Below, piece by piece: positions 8,227 through 18,800 of a stretch of DNA of 41,066 nucleotides (its first letter is position 1; each line of letters begins with the position of its first letter). Under the pieces are notes generated by a model that did no database searches, was not told where the DNA came from, and saw only the letters and a list, made by a program, of their open reading frames with translations. The position numbers and the translations under genes are program-made. Source of the DNA: Cryomorphaceae bacterium (GTDB lineage: Bacteria; Bacteroidota; Bacteroidia; Flavobacteriales; Schleiferiaceae); assembly GCA_022565745.1 (NCBI GenBank), contig JAIUMB010000003.1:1-41066 (forward strand), written 5' to 3'.

Positions 8227-8628
8227 TTACGAGATGGGATTTAAAACCACGCTAAATATGGTAATGGTGTTTGGGTCGCGACCATAATGCAGCTTGTCGA
8301 TGGCCTCAGGGATGTCTTTTGCCCTAAAATAAGACGTGTGCAGCTCTTTGTTGTCTTTAAGCGACCACTGAATGGTGTATGAATTGTGTTCACTTTTATA
8401 CGCTTTTACATAGGTGAGCATTCTGCTAAGTGCGTCGCGCTTATCGTAGCCGATAGAAGTGTGGAATAAAAAGCTTTGCTCGTGCCTTGGATTGACGGTT
8501 ACTACATCCAGTCTAATTTTGTTATCTGATGTTGATTGAAAATTGAACATGATATTTGTTTTTCCGAGTTGGAGGTACTGCTCAATTTTCTTTTGTAGAT
8601 CCAATATATCAATGTGTTCGTCGCTCAT
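8227..8628 (-). CDS. Hypothetical protein (133 aa)
   Basis: Complete ORF in an otherwise open gap, plausible soluble composition; near-consensus TACCTTCG upstream on the minus strand. Confidence 0.55.
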   Translation of the reverse strand: MSDEHIDILDLQKKIEQYLQLGKTNIMFNFQSTSDNKIRLDVVTVNPRHEQSFLFHTSIGYDKRDALSRMLTYVKAYKSEHNSYTIQWSLKDNKELHTSYFRAKDIPEAIDKLHYGRDPNTITIFSVVLNPIS

Positions 8629-8695
8629 AACATTTTTTTTTGCGAAGGTACACCAATGGCCAATATTTACATATCTCGGTTGCTAATAAATATGC

Positions 8696-8703
8696 TATTT
8701 TTG
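8696..8703 (+). promoter_or_regulatory. Candidate -7 element TATTTTTG of trmD
   Basis: TATTTTTG-CCGC-ATG: only 4 nt between motif and start codon. Confidence 0.5.
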
Positions 8704-8707
8704 CCGC

Positions 8708-9400
8708 ATGCGAATAGACATTATAACAGCTCTTCCAAAATTACTGGAAAGTCCTTTTTCCGACTCCATTTTGCAGCGTGCAATTAAAAAAGGCATAGTA
8801 GAAGTGCATTTGCACAATCTTCGCGATTACGGAATTGGCAAGCATAAGCAAATAGACGACTATCAATTTGGTGGAGGTGCAGGTATGGTTATGCTAATTG
8901 AGCCTGTAGAGCAATGTATTTCGGGCTTAAAACGTGAACGACATTACGATGAAGTTATCTACATGACCCCAGATGGAGATCGTTTTAATCAACGTACCGC
9001 CAATGCGCTATCGCTTTGTCAAAACATCATCATTCTGTGTGGGCACTACAAGGGCGTTGATCAACGTGTTCGTGATTTGTTTATTACCAAAGAAATATCC
9101 ATAGGCGATTATGTATTAAGCGGTGGAGAGCTCGCAGCTGCTGTGGTCAGTGACGCGGTTATTCGCCTTCTACCGGGCGTGCTCAATGACGAAACCAGTG
9201 CGCTTACCGATTCATTTCAAGACGACTTGCTAGCGCCTCCGGTATATACGCGGCCGGCCGATTACCAAGGACATAAAGTCCCCGATGTGCTTACTGGAGG
9301 GAATTTTGCTGATATTGATGCTTGGAGAGAAGAGCAAGCGTGGCAACGTACCAAAGAACGCCGTCCGGATTTATTGCCAAAAAACCATGATGAACTTTAG
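8708..9400 (+). CDS. trmD: tRNA (guanine-N1)-methyltransferase TrmD
   Basis: [51 protein letters not shown] and [14 protein letters not shown]. Confidence 0.97.
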   Translation: MRIDIITALPKLLESPFSDSILQRAIKKGIVEVHLHNLRDYGIGKHKQIDDYQFGGGAGMVMLIEPVEQCISGLKRERHYDEVIYMTPDGDRFNQRTANALSLCQNIIILCGHYKGVDQRVRDLFITKEISIGDYVLSGGELAAAVVSDAVIRLLPGVLNDETSALTDSFQDDLLAPPVYTRPADYQGHKVPDVLTGGNFADIDAWREEQAWQRTKERRPDLLPKNHDEL

Positions 9401-10592
9401 TGAACTCCCTTCCCCACATTCTTACGATTATCATTTACCAGAAAATAGGATTGCGTTTAAGCCTCTAGAAAAAAGGGATGATTCGCGCTTGTTGGTTTAC
9501 AGTCAAGGGCAAATTGACCATCGGCGCTTTTATGAATTACCCGCGTTATTACCTGCCAATAGCCGATTGTTTTTCAATGAAACCAAAGTGGTGATGGCCA
9601 GATTGCACGCATTGGTGCCGGAGAAAAACCGCCTTATTGAAATATTTTGTTTGGAAGCTCCAAAGGGAAAAAGCGTCGAACAGGTTATGCAGTCTAAAAA
9701 CTCCGCAACATTTTACTGTTTGGTAGGTGGTGCACGTCACTGGAAAAGTGGCACGCTGAATATTCAGGTAGAGCATAATGATTTTCAAGCCACTCTTGAA
9801 CTGGAAATGCTCCAAAGAGAAGAAGGGAAGTTTTTAATTGGTTTTGCTTGGCAAGGCGATTTCACCTTTGCGGAAATCCTCGATGCCGCCGGGAAAGTAC
9901 CATTGCCTCCGTATATAAGGCGGGATGTTGAAGAAAGCGATTCCTCACGTTATCAAACGGTTTACGCCAAACAAAAGGGTTCGGTTGCTGCACCTACCGC
10001 TGGTTTGCATTTTACTCAGGAAGTGATGCAGAAAATAAGTGAACGAGACATTCATATGTGTCCACTTGTCCTTCACGTTGGTGGAGGTACATTTCTGCCG
10101 TTAAAGGCCGAGGCATTAGAGAATCACATCATGCACGCGGAGGAAATGGTTGTTACGCAAGAAACGATTGAGGCCATTCAAGACGAGGTCGATAAACGTG
10201 TTGCCGTAGGCACCACCAGTGTGAGATACTTAGAAACACTATATTGGTTGGGTGTTAAGTGCATACAAGGTGGTGATTGTTCTTTTTTAGACCAATGGGC
10301 GCCTTATACCTTACCGCAAAATATCTCTCTTCAAGATAGTATGAGGGCTTTGTATAATTTTATTGGGGAGGGCAAGCTGTACGCAAAAACATCGATGATG
10401 ATTATTCCTGGATACCGTTTTCGTGTGGTTGACGGTTTGGTTACCAATTTCCATCAACCCAAATCAACGTTATTGATGTTGGTTGCAGCCGTAGTCGGTG
10501 CCGATTGGAAGCGCATTTATCAAGAAGCGCTGGACAACGGTTATCGCTTTTTGAGTTACGGAGATTCAAATCTTTATTGGGTGAATGGGTGA
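9387..10592 (+). CDS. queA: S-adenosylmethionine:tRNA ribosyltransferase-isomerase QueA
   Basis: [42 protein letters not shown] and [19 protein letters not shown] at 9387 overlaps the trmD 3' end by 14 nt. Confidence 0.95.
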   Translation: MMNFSELPSPHSYDYHLPENRIAFKPLEKRDDSRLLVYSQGQIDHRRFYELPALLPANSRLFFNETKVVMARLHALVPEKNRLIEIFCLEAPKGKSVEQVMQSKNSATFYCLVGGARHWKSGTLNIQVEHNDFQATLELEMLQREEGKFLIGFAWQGDFTFAEILDAAGKVPLPPYIRRDVEESDSSRYQTVYAKQKGSVAAPTAGLHFTQEVMQKISERDIHMCPLVLHVGGGTFLPLKAEALENHIMHAEEMVVTQETIEAIQDEVDKRVAVGTTSVRYLETLYWLGVKCIQGGDCSFLDQWAPYTLPQNISLQDSMRALYNFIGEGKLYAKTSMMIIPGYRFRVVDGLVTNFHQPKSTLLMLVAAVVGADWKRIYQEALDNGYRFLSYGDSNLYWVNG

Positions 10593-10656
10593 TGCAAATG
10601 GCAGATGCTTTATTGTGAATGCTTACAAATGCCCAATAATTACCAGTCTCAATAAT

Positions 10657-10684
10657 TTTACACTTTACACTTTACACTTTACAC
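10657..10684. repeat. Short tandem repeat (TTTACAC)x4
   Basis: Four exact 7-nt units read directly, between the convergent queA and thyA 3' ends. Confidence 0.95.
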
Positions 10685-10694
10685 TTTTGATTTA

Positions 10695-11489
10695 TTAAAC
10701 CGCCACTTCTCCCTTAATGTGCGGATGCGGATCATATCCTTCCAGCGTGAAATCGTCGTAAGTAAAACCAAAGATGTCTTTTACATCGGGATTGATTTTC
10801 ATACTAGGCAAAGGTCTTGGTGCACGAGAAACTTGCAATTTAACCTGTTCCATGTGATTGCTATATATGTGCGCATCGCCAAAAGTGTGCACAAAGTCAC
10901 CCACTTCGAGTTCGCAAACTTGAGCCATCATCATGGTGAGTAGAGCGTAGGAGGCGATGTTGAAAGGAACGCCCAAGAAAATATCAGCACTGCGTTGGTA
11001 TAGTTGACAAGACAATTTGTTGTTGGCCACATAAAATTGAAAAAACGTGTGACAGGGAGGTAGCGCCATGTTTTCAATATCGGCGACATTCCAGGCGCTC
11101 ACGATAAGGCGGCGGCTGTCGGGCGTTTTTTTGATTTGCTCTACTACCCTGCTGATTTGGTCGATGGTTTCTCCGTTATGGGTAGGCCATGAACGCCATT
11201 GGTGGCCGTAAACCGGGCCGAGATTTCCGTTCTCATCAGCCCATTCATCCCAAATGCGAACCTTGTTTTCTTTTAGATAGGCAATATTGGTGTCGCCGCT
11301 TAAAAACCATAAGAGTTCATGTATGATGGATCGAAGGTGGAGTTTTTTGGTGGTCACTAAAGGAAAACCTTTTGATAAGTCAAACCGCATTTGATGACCA
11401 AAAACAGAACGAGTACCTGTACCCGTTCTGTCTGTTTTATCAACGCCTTCTTCAAGTACGCGTTTGATGAGATCGTGATATTGTTGCAT
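10695..11489 (-). CDS. thyA: Thymidylate synthase
   Basis: [38 protein letters not shown] and [12 protein letters not shown]...[23 protein letters not shown]. Confidence 0.98.
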   Translation of the reverse strand: MQQYHDLIKRVLEEGVDKTDRTGTGTRSVFGHQMRFDLSKGFPLVTTKKLHLRSIIHELLWFLSGDTNIAYLKENKVRIWDEWADENGNLGPVYGHQWRSWPTHNGETIDQISRVVEQIKKTPDSRRLIVSAWNVADIENMALPPCHTFFQFYVANNKLSCQLYQRSADIFLGVPFNIASYALLTMMMAQVCELEVGDFVHTFGDAHIYSNHMEQVKLQVSRAPRPLPSMKINPDVKDIFGFTYDDFTLEGYDPHPHIKGEVAV

Positions 11490-11512
11490 GATGCTTTGTC
11501 AATTCGAAAAGG

Positions 11513-11520
11513 CAAATTTA
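11513..11520 (-). promoter_or_regulatory. Candidate -7 element TAAATTTG for thyA (minus strand)
   Basis: CAAATTTA on +, 24 nt upstream of the thyA ATG and overlapping the dps stop region. Confidence 0.4.
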
Positions 11521-11991
11521 CTTTATAAAACTCGTTAGCATCCAATGCATTTTCTCGGTGCGCTTAATGTATCCGGTTAGCATGTCTTCAGTCGCTACAT
11601 CACCGATGGCAGCAGCCTCTTCCAACGAATCAACCATAAATGAAAGTAAAATTTCAAAATCGCTCAGCACTTCTTTCACCATCTCTTCGCCGCTTAAGTC
11701 GGTGCCGGTTTCTTTGATTTCGGCCATTTCTAGATATTCTTTTAGCGTGCTTGCTGGGGTGTGACCAAATACGCGAATGCGTTCGGCGATTTCGTCGATT
11801 TCTAGTTTGACTTCGTTGTACTCGTTTTCAAACTGATCGTGTAAATCAAAGAAATCACTACCGGTAACATTCCAATGATAATTGCGAAGCTTTTGGTAGT
11901 GCACGTGAAGATTCGCTAGAACGAGATTGAGTGTATCTACAACGTTTTTGGATTCTTCTGAATCAAAACCGAGTTTTTTGAACGTAGCCAT
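11518..11991 (-). CDS. dps: Dps family DNA-protection / ferritin-like protein
   Basis: NLVLANLHVHYQKLRNYHWNVTGSDFFDLHDQFENEYNEV... is Dps-like. Internal ATG at 11991 (MATFKKLGF) preferred. Confidence 0.92.
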   Translation of the reverse strand: MATFKKLGFDSEESKNVVDTLNLVLANLHVHYQKLRNYHWNVTGSDFFDLHDQFENEYNEVKLEIDEIAERIRVFGHTPASTLKEYLEMAEIKETGTDLSGEEMVKEVLSDFEILLSFMVDSLEEAAAIGDVATEDMLTGYIKRTEKMHWMLTSFIK

Positions 11992-12035
11992 AAATAAAAT
12001 GTGTTTTAAATTATTGATTATCAAATGAACATCTA

Positions 12036-12043
12036 CAAATATA
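12036..12043 (-). promoter_or_regulatory. Candidate promoter of dps: TTG-N20-TATATTTG (minus strand)
   Basis: CAAATATA at 12036-12043 and CAA at 12064-12066 on +, spacing 20 nt. Confidence 0.55.
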
Positions 12044-12176
12044 ATGTGCAGTTAAGCATTTTCCAAATGACATAGGTCACATACCACATAAAGTTTTCTC
12101 AATGCATTAGAAAAAAGGTGCTTGATAAACTTTAAAATTTACGTAAAAAAAGTGCCCTCGGCGTATATGAAAAAAT

Positions 12177-12184
12177 TACTTTTG
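12177..12184 (+). promoter_or_regulatory. Candidate -7 element TACTTTTG of ruvA
   Basis: TAnnTTTG match 29 nt upstream of the ruvA ATG. Confidence 0.45.
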
Positions 12185-12213
12185 CCGTTCTTTTTACATC
12201 ACAAAAGAGACCT

Positions 12214-12804
12214 ATGATATTTAGTTTACGTGGATCATTATTGATTTCAAAACCAACCCATTCGGTGGTTGAGTGCTGTGGCGTTGGTTATCAGATTAAT
12301 CATTCAATACACACTTACGAAGCCATTCGCAATCAGAAAGACGTTTATGTGCTTACCCACTTAATTGTTCGCGAAGACGCACAAATCTTATATGGATTCA
12401 ACGATAAGGCGGAAAAAGACATGTTTTTACTCCTAACGAGTGTGTCGGGTGTTGGTCCAAACTCCGCAAGACTGATTTTATCACACATGACGGCAGCTGA
12501 GTTGGTGCGAGTCATTGGTGCCGGCCAAAGCGATGTGCTGCGAACCGTCAAAGGTATTGGGGCAAAAACAGCGGAAAGAATTATCGTAGACTTAAAAGAC
12601 AAAATCGCTTCAGTTTCTGGTGATATGACCGATGACGCCATCGCGTCAATAGCGGACAACAGCATGATGCCCGATGCCTTGACAGCCTTAGAGGTACTGG
12701 GATACCCCAAGGCAGCCGCGGTGAAGGCCATCAAAAAGGCCATGCAAGTTCCCGGTGTAACAACCGTAGATCAAATCATTAAACAATCGCTTAAAAACCT
12801 GTAA
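12214..12804 (+). CDS. ruvA: Holliday junction branch migration protein RuvA
   Basis: MIFSLRGSLLISKPTHSVVECCGVGYQI, FLLLTSVSGVGPNSARLILS and VKGIGAKTAERIIVDLKDK (helix-hairpin-helix motifs). Confidence 0.97.
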   Translation: MIFSLRGSLLISKPTHSVVECCGVGYQINHSIHTYEAIRNQKDVYVLTHLIVREDAQILYGFNDKAEKDMFLLLTSVSGVGPNSARLILSHMTAAELVRVIGAGQSDVLRTVKGIGAKTAERIIVDLKDKIASVSGDMTDDAIASIADNSMMPDALTALEVLGYPKAAAVKAIKKAMQVPGVTTVDQIIKQSLKNL

Positions 12805-12812
12805 TTTTAGGT

Positions 12813-15800
12813 TTGATACATTCATTCTACCGATATAGTGGATTTTTGCTGTTGATAGGCTTAACGGCGTTGGTGCTTTCACCAGCGCGTGCCTTGACGC
12901 ATCTGCACTTGGAAAATGAGTGGGTGTGGGCCAACGATAGTACAGAGCCGGATACGTTTCCCTATCCCTATACCGGTGAAGGAAGTGGGTTGTATCTCAA
13001 AGATCCTTCAAACGTAAAAGAGGAGGTTTCTTATGATCCGGAAACCAACATGTATGTGATTACCAAAAAAATTGGTGAAACAGAAGTGGGTACGCCAAGA
13101 TATCTCACACCAGAGGAATACCGCGAATACGTATTTAGTCAGCAAAGCACAGATTATTGGGAACAAAAAGCGGGTTCAGGTGCCGGTCGAAAGCGCGACC
13201 CTGAAGACGATGGTCGGGACGCGGGATCTGGACTTATTCCTCAAATTGAAGTGGGTGGTGAACGGTTTAAAAATATTTTTGGTAGCAACTTTATTGAAAT
13301 CCGACCTCAAGGTGCTGCTACGCTAACCATAGGTGGTCGATTTCAGCGTGTTGATAACCCTATGATCCCCGAGAGAAATCGAAGTACGTTTAACTTGTTG
13401 TTTGAACAAAGGATTCAGATGAACGTGACCGGTCAAATTGGTACGCGACTTAATCTGCAGACCAACTACGATACAGAAGCGACGTTTGCCTTTGAAAATA
13501 CCATGAAAACGGAGTTTACCGGTGAGGAAGATGATATTTTTAAGAAAATTGAGGTGGGTAACGTAAACCTGCCGCTCAACTCTGCCTTAATCACCGGCGC
13601 ACAAAGCCTCTTCGGGGTAAAAACACAAATGCAGTTTGGTAAAACCATGGTGACTGCCGTGTTGTCTGAACAACGTAGTCAGACCAGCTCGGTCAACGTA
13701 GAAGGCGGTGGCATGCAGCAGGAGTTTATGATTCAGGCCGACCAATATGAGGCTAATAGACACTACTTTTTATCGCACTACTTCAGAGATAACTACGAGA
13801 GATATTTGCGCAATGCGCCTGTTATCACTTCGCCTATTCAGATTACACGTATTGAAGTGTGGGTGACCAATCGCCGCAGTCAAACCGAAGATGTACGTAA
13901 CATAGTTGCTTTTATGGACCTTGGTGAAGCCGATAAACCATCGGCATATAGGAATTCTGACGCCAACTTGCCCGGGCCGAGAATTTTTACACGCGTAAAC
14001 GACCGACGCCACCCAGAGTTGCCGCACAATCAAATCAACAGTTTGAACCCTCGTCAACTCGAGCAACAGGTGAGTGGCATACGGGCCATTTCTACGGCGT
14101 CAACCAACTTGGAGAACAGAGGATATGTTGATGGAGTTGATTTTACCGATTTGTCAAACGCTAGAAAGCTGACGCCCCAAGAATTTTCTTTTCATCCACA
14201 GTTGGGATACATTTCATTGAATCAATCGCTCAATCAAGATGAGGTGTTGGCGGTCGCCTACCAATATACGGCCAATGGAAATACTTATCAGGTCGGTGAG
14301 TTTTCTAATGATGGTATAATGCCGCCCAGTACTCTTATTCTAAAAATGCTAAAAAGCACACTACTTGACGTTCGTGTGCCTCTTTGGGATTTGATGATGA
14401 AAAACGTCTATTCACTCAATGCATTTGGAATCTCTCCAGAAGATTTTCGCCTGGATGTGCTGTATTGGAACGACGAAACTGGGGTGCCAATCCCTTTTCT
14501 CCCAGAGGGAAATCTCAACGAAGAGCTCTTGCTTCGCGTAATGGAGCTCGATAGGGTCAATAAAAACTTAGACCCGCTACCTGATGGTATGTTTGACTTT
14601 ATGCCGGATGTCACCATCAAACCACAGACGGGTCGAATCATGTTCCCTGTTGTTGAGCCTTTTGGTAGCAATCTCCGGCGAAAATTAGATCCCGAATTTC
14701 ACGATCAATACGTGTTCCAACAACTCTATGATAGTACTCGGTTTCGAGCACAGGAAGAAACGCAACTCAATAAATTCTTCTTAAAGGGTCGATATAAATC
14801 CAGTAGTGGATCGGAAATACAACTCAACGCCATCAACATACCTCCGGGCTCGGTGATCGTAACCGCCGGAGGTTCGCGTCTTCAGGAAGATGTTGACTAC
14901 ACCGTGGATTACAACCTCGGTCGGGTAAAAATTCTCAACGAAGGTATTTTGCAATCGGGTATGCCCATCAAGGTGGATTTTGAAAACAATACCTTATTTA
15001 ATGTGCAAACCCGGCAGTTTTTTGGGGTGAATGTCGATCATAGACTGAGTGACGACATTAATATTGGTGGTAGCTTTTTGCATCTGCGAGAAAGACCCCT
15101 TACGCAAAAAGCCAACTTGGGCGAAGAACCAATCGCCAATTCCATTTGGGGAATGAACTCGCAGATCAATAAGGAAGTGCCTTTCCTTACTCGATTGGTA
15201 GATAATATTCCTTTTATCAGTACCAAAGAAAAATCAACAGTGTCGTTTCAAGGTGAATTTGCCCACCTTATTCCAGGTAGTCCGAGAGCCATCAACATTA
15301 CCGATGAAGAGACGACGTATATAGACGACTTTGAGACCAGTCAAATGTTTATCGATATTCGAAACCCCATGCAGTGGGTGATGGCAAGTACACCGGCTGG
15401 TCAGCCTGATTTGTTTCCGGAAGCATCTCTCAATAACGATGTTAAGGTAGGGTATAATCGTGCGCGAATGGCCTGGTATACGATCGACCCTATTTTCCAT
15501 TTGAGCAATCAAAGCACACCGCCTAATATTCGAGAAAACAGAGAGCTGCAGTCCGACCACTACGTCCGTGAAATCCTATTCCGTGAGGTGTTTCCCAATA
15601 TGGATCGCGACCCCGCACTACCGCGTAACATTCCTACCTTAGATGTTGCCTATTATCCCAGTGAACGCGGACAATACAATTTTGACGTGGAAGGTGAGCC
15701 GGGGATATCCGCCGGTTTGAACGAAGACGGAACGCTCCGTGATCCACAGTCGAGATGGGCGGGGATTATGCGTCAGTTGCAGACCAATAACTTTGAAGAG

Positions 15801-18800
15801 CAAAACATTGAGTTTTTACAGTTTTGGATGCTTGATCCATTTCTAGAAGATCCTTCACTTAGTGGTGGTGACTTGTATGTCAACTTGGGTAATATTTCTG
15901 AAGATATATTAAAAGATGGTCGTCAATCATTCGAAAATGGTCTGCCGGTAGATGGAGATTTCACTAAAGTAGACACCACTGCTTGGGGGTTGGTGCCCAA
16001 GATTCAGCCACAAGTAGCAGCCTTTGATAACGACCCCTCAGCCATCAATGTACAAGACGTAGGGTTGGATGGTTTGAATGATGAGCAAGAAAGGAGTTTT
16101 AATTATGGCGATGCTGGTAACTACGTGCAAAGGGTAGAACAATCGTTTGGAAACAACACCGGGGCTTACCAACAGGCATTTGAAGATCCCGCGGGCGATA
16201 ACTACTCTTATTATCGTTCATCTGCTCTCGACGATGCCGAAGCCAATATATTAGAACGTTATAAATTCTTCAACAATACAGAAGGAAACTCCAATACCGA
16301 ACAACCCGATGGATATCCGCGTACGGCTACAACCAGACCAGATGTGGAGGATATCAATCAAGACCAAACCTTGAGTAAATCCGAGGCCTATTTCCAATAC
16401 CGCATTTCTCTTCGTCAGCAAGATTTAAGAGTAGGACAAAACCACATTACCGATATTTTTGAGACGCGCACGCCCGAACTCCCGGATGGAACGGTAAAGA
16501 CGGCGCGATGGATTCAGTTCAAAATCCCTATTTTTCAACCCGATAGACGTGTTGGTCCCATCAATGATTTTCGGTCAATTCGCTTCATTCGATTGTTTAT
16601 GACCGGTTTTTCAGATCCGGTTGTTGTTCGTTTGGCGCGTATGGAACTCATCCGGGGAGAGTGGCGTCGCTATATGTTTTCTCTTGACGGTATCCGCGAT
16701 GAACTTGAAGAAGACGAAGACTTTGAAACCACCTTTGAAACCAATGTTGTCAACTTAGAAGAAAACGGTCAGCGCTCACCCATCAATTATGTGCTGCCTC
16801 CGGGGATTGAGCGTCAACAATTTTTTCAGACGTCAGGAATTCAGGCGCAAAACGAGCAGTCGTTGTCGATGACTGTTTGTAATCTTCGCGATGGTGATGC
16901 TCGCGCCATATTTAGAAATGTTGCTTTGGATATGCGCCTCTATGAGCGTTTACGTATGTTCGTTCACGTTGAAGAGCGCTTTCCTCAAGAGCCAGTCCGC
17001 GATGGTGATCTTACTGTTTTTATTCGCGTGGGGTCCGACTATAATCAGAACTATTACGAATACGAACTGCCAACTTTGGTGACGCCTTGGGGAGCCGTTG
17101 ATCCAAGAGAAATATGGCCGGAAGCCAACGAGATGATCATTGATTTGCAAGAGTTGAGAGAGGTTAAGTTGGAACGCGACCGCGTGGGTACCCCCATTCG
17201 AGATCGCTATACCAAAGAATTTGGCCCCTACAACGTAACCGTCGTGGGGGTGCCCAACTTAGGAAACGTGCGAACCATCATGATTGGGGTGCGTAACCCC
17301 AAGAAGACACTGGGCGATATGACCGACGATGGATTGCCTAAGTGTGCAGAAATATGGGTCAATGAACTGCGATTGGCGGGTTTTGATCGGCAAGGAGGGT
17401 TTGCTGCCAATGCCAGGGTTAATGCGCAGTTGGCAGACTTTGCAAACATCACACTGACGGGTAATTATAGCTCAATTGCATGGGGTAGTCTCGACCAAAG
17501 TGTGACCGAAAGAAGTCAAGAAGAGGTCATGTCTTACGACTTACAAACCAGTTGGGAGCTCGGAAAATTCTTCTCGGAGAATGTTAAGCTCCGATTACCT
17601 ATGTTCTTTAGCATTGCAGAGGAATGGCGCAACCCAAGATTTAATCCATTGGATCCGGATATTGAGTTTCGAGACGCACTTGGCAATATTGAAGACGCCG
17701 GGGCACGAGATTCAATTAGAAAAATAGGTCAGACCTATAATATGCGGCGGAGCTTAAACTTTACCAACGTGCGCAAAGATCGAACAAATACCAAACGAGA
17801 TCCGAGGATTTACGATATTGAAAATTTTGCGTTAACGTATTCATTCAGTGAAAACTTATTTAGAGACATCAACACTGTTTATGATGTGCGGCGCGAACAC
17901 CGAGGGTCCATTAATTACAGTTTTCAATCGCGCGCAGCCCCTCTCGAGCCCTTCAAAAATGTAGGCTTTTTAAAGAATGATGCCTTTAAATTGGTGCGTG
18001 ATCTCAACATCAACTATATGCCGTCGAGGATGGTGTTTAGAGGGGAAGCCAACCGAATGTACAACGAAATGCAAATGAGGAATACGGACAATCCGCTGTT
18101 CCAGTTGGATACCACCTTTGACAAAAGTTTTTCACTCAATCGCCAATATGATATTGGTTACGACTTAACCAAGGCACTTCGTATCGATTTTCAAGCGAGA
18201 ATGAATACTTGGATTGATGAATTACCCGGTTCGGCAAGAGATACAGAGGTGCGAGAAAGTATCCGGGAGAGTTTGCGAGATTTTGGTCGTCCGGTTCGCT
18301 ACAACCAAACACTGACAGTCAATTACGATGTGCCCATTAAAAAATTACCTTTCTTAGATTTCGTGCAAACCGTCAACGCCCGATACAGTGGTGATTTTGA
18401 TTGGCAAGCCAACTCGTTAATCGCTCAGATGGCTGGTCCGGAAGACGATTCCTTGAACCTGGGAAATACCATTCAAAACTCTTCGTCTATACAATTAAAT
18501 GCTCAAGTCGATTTTGTAACCTTATACAATAAGGTCAAGTTCTTAAAAGAAGTCAATCAAGGCAAACAACAGCAAATGAGAGGTGCCGGAAGAGGAGGGC
18601 CGCAAAGACCAGGAGGCAGAGGAGGCGCCCAAGAAACTAAGGAGGAAGAGGAGGAAGAAAAGCCAAGCATTTTTATGGAAATCATAAAAGCAACGACCAG
18701 AGTAGCCATGAGTTTACGCTCGGCCAACTTAAGTGTTACCCAAACCGACGGTACCTTATTGCCGGGTTTCTTATTGGAACCACAGTTCTTTGGAATGAAT

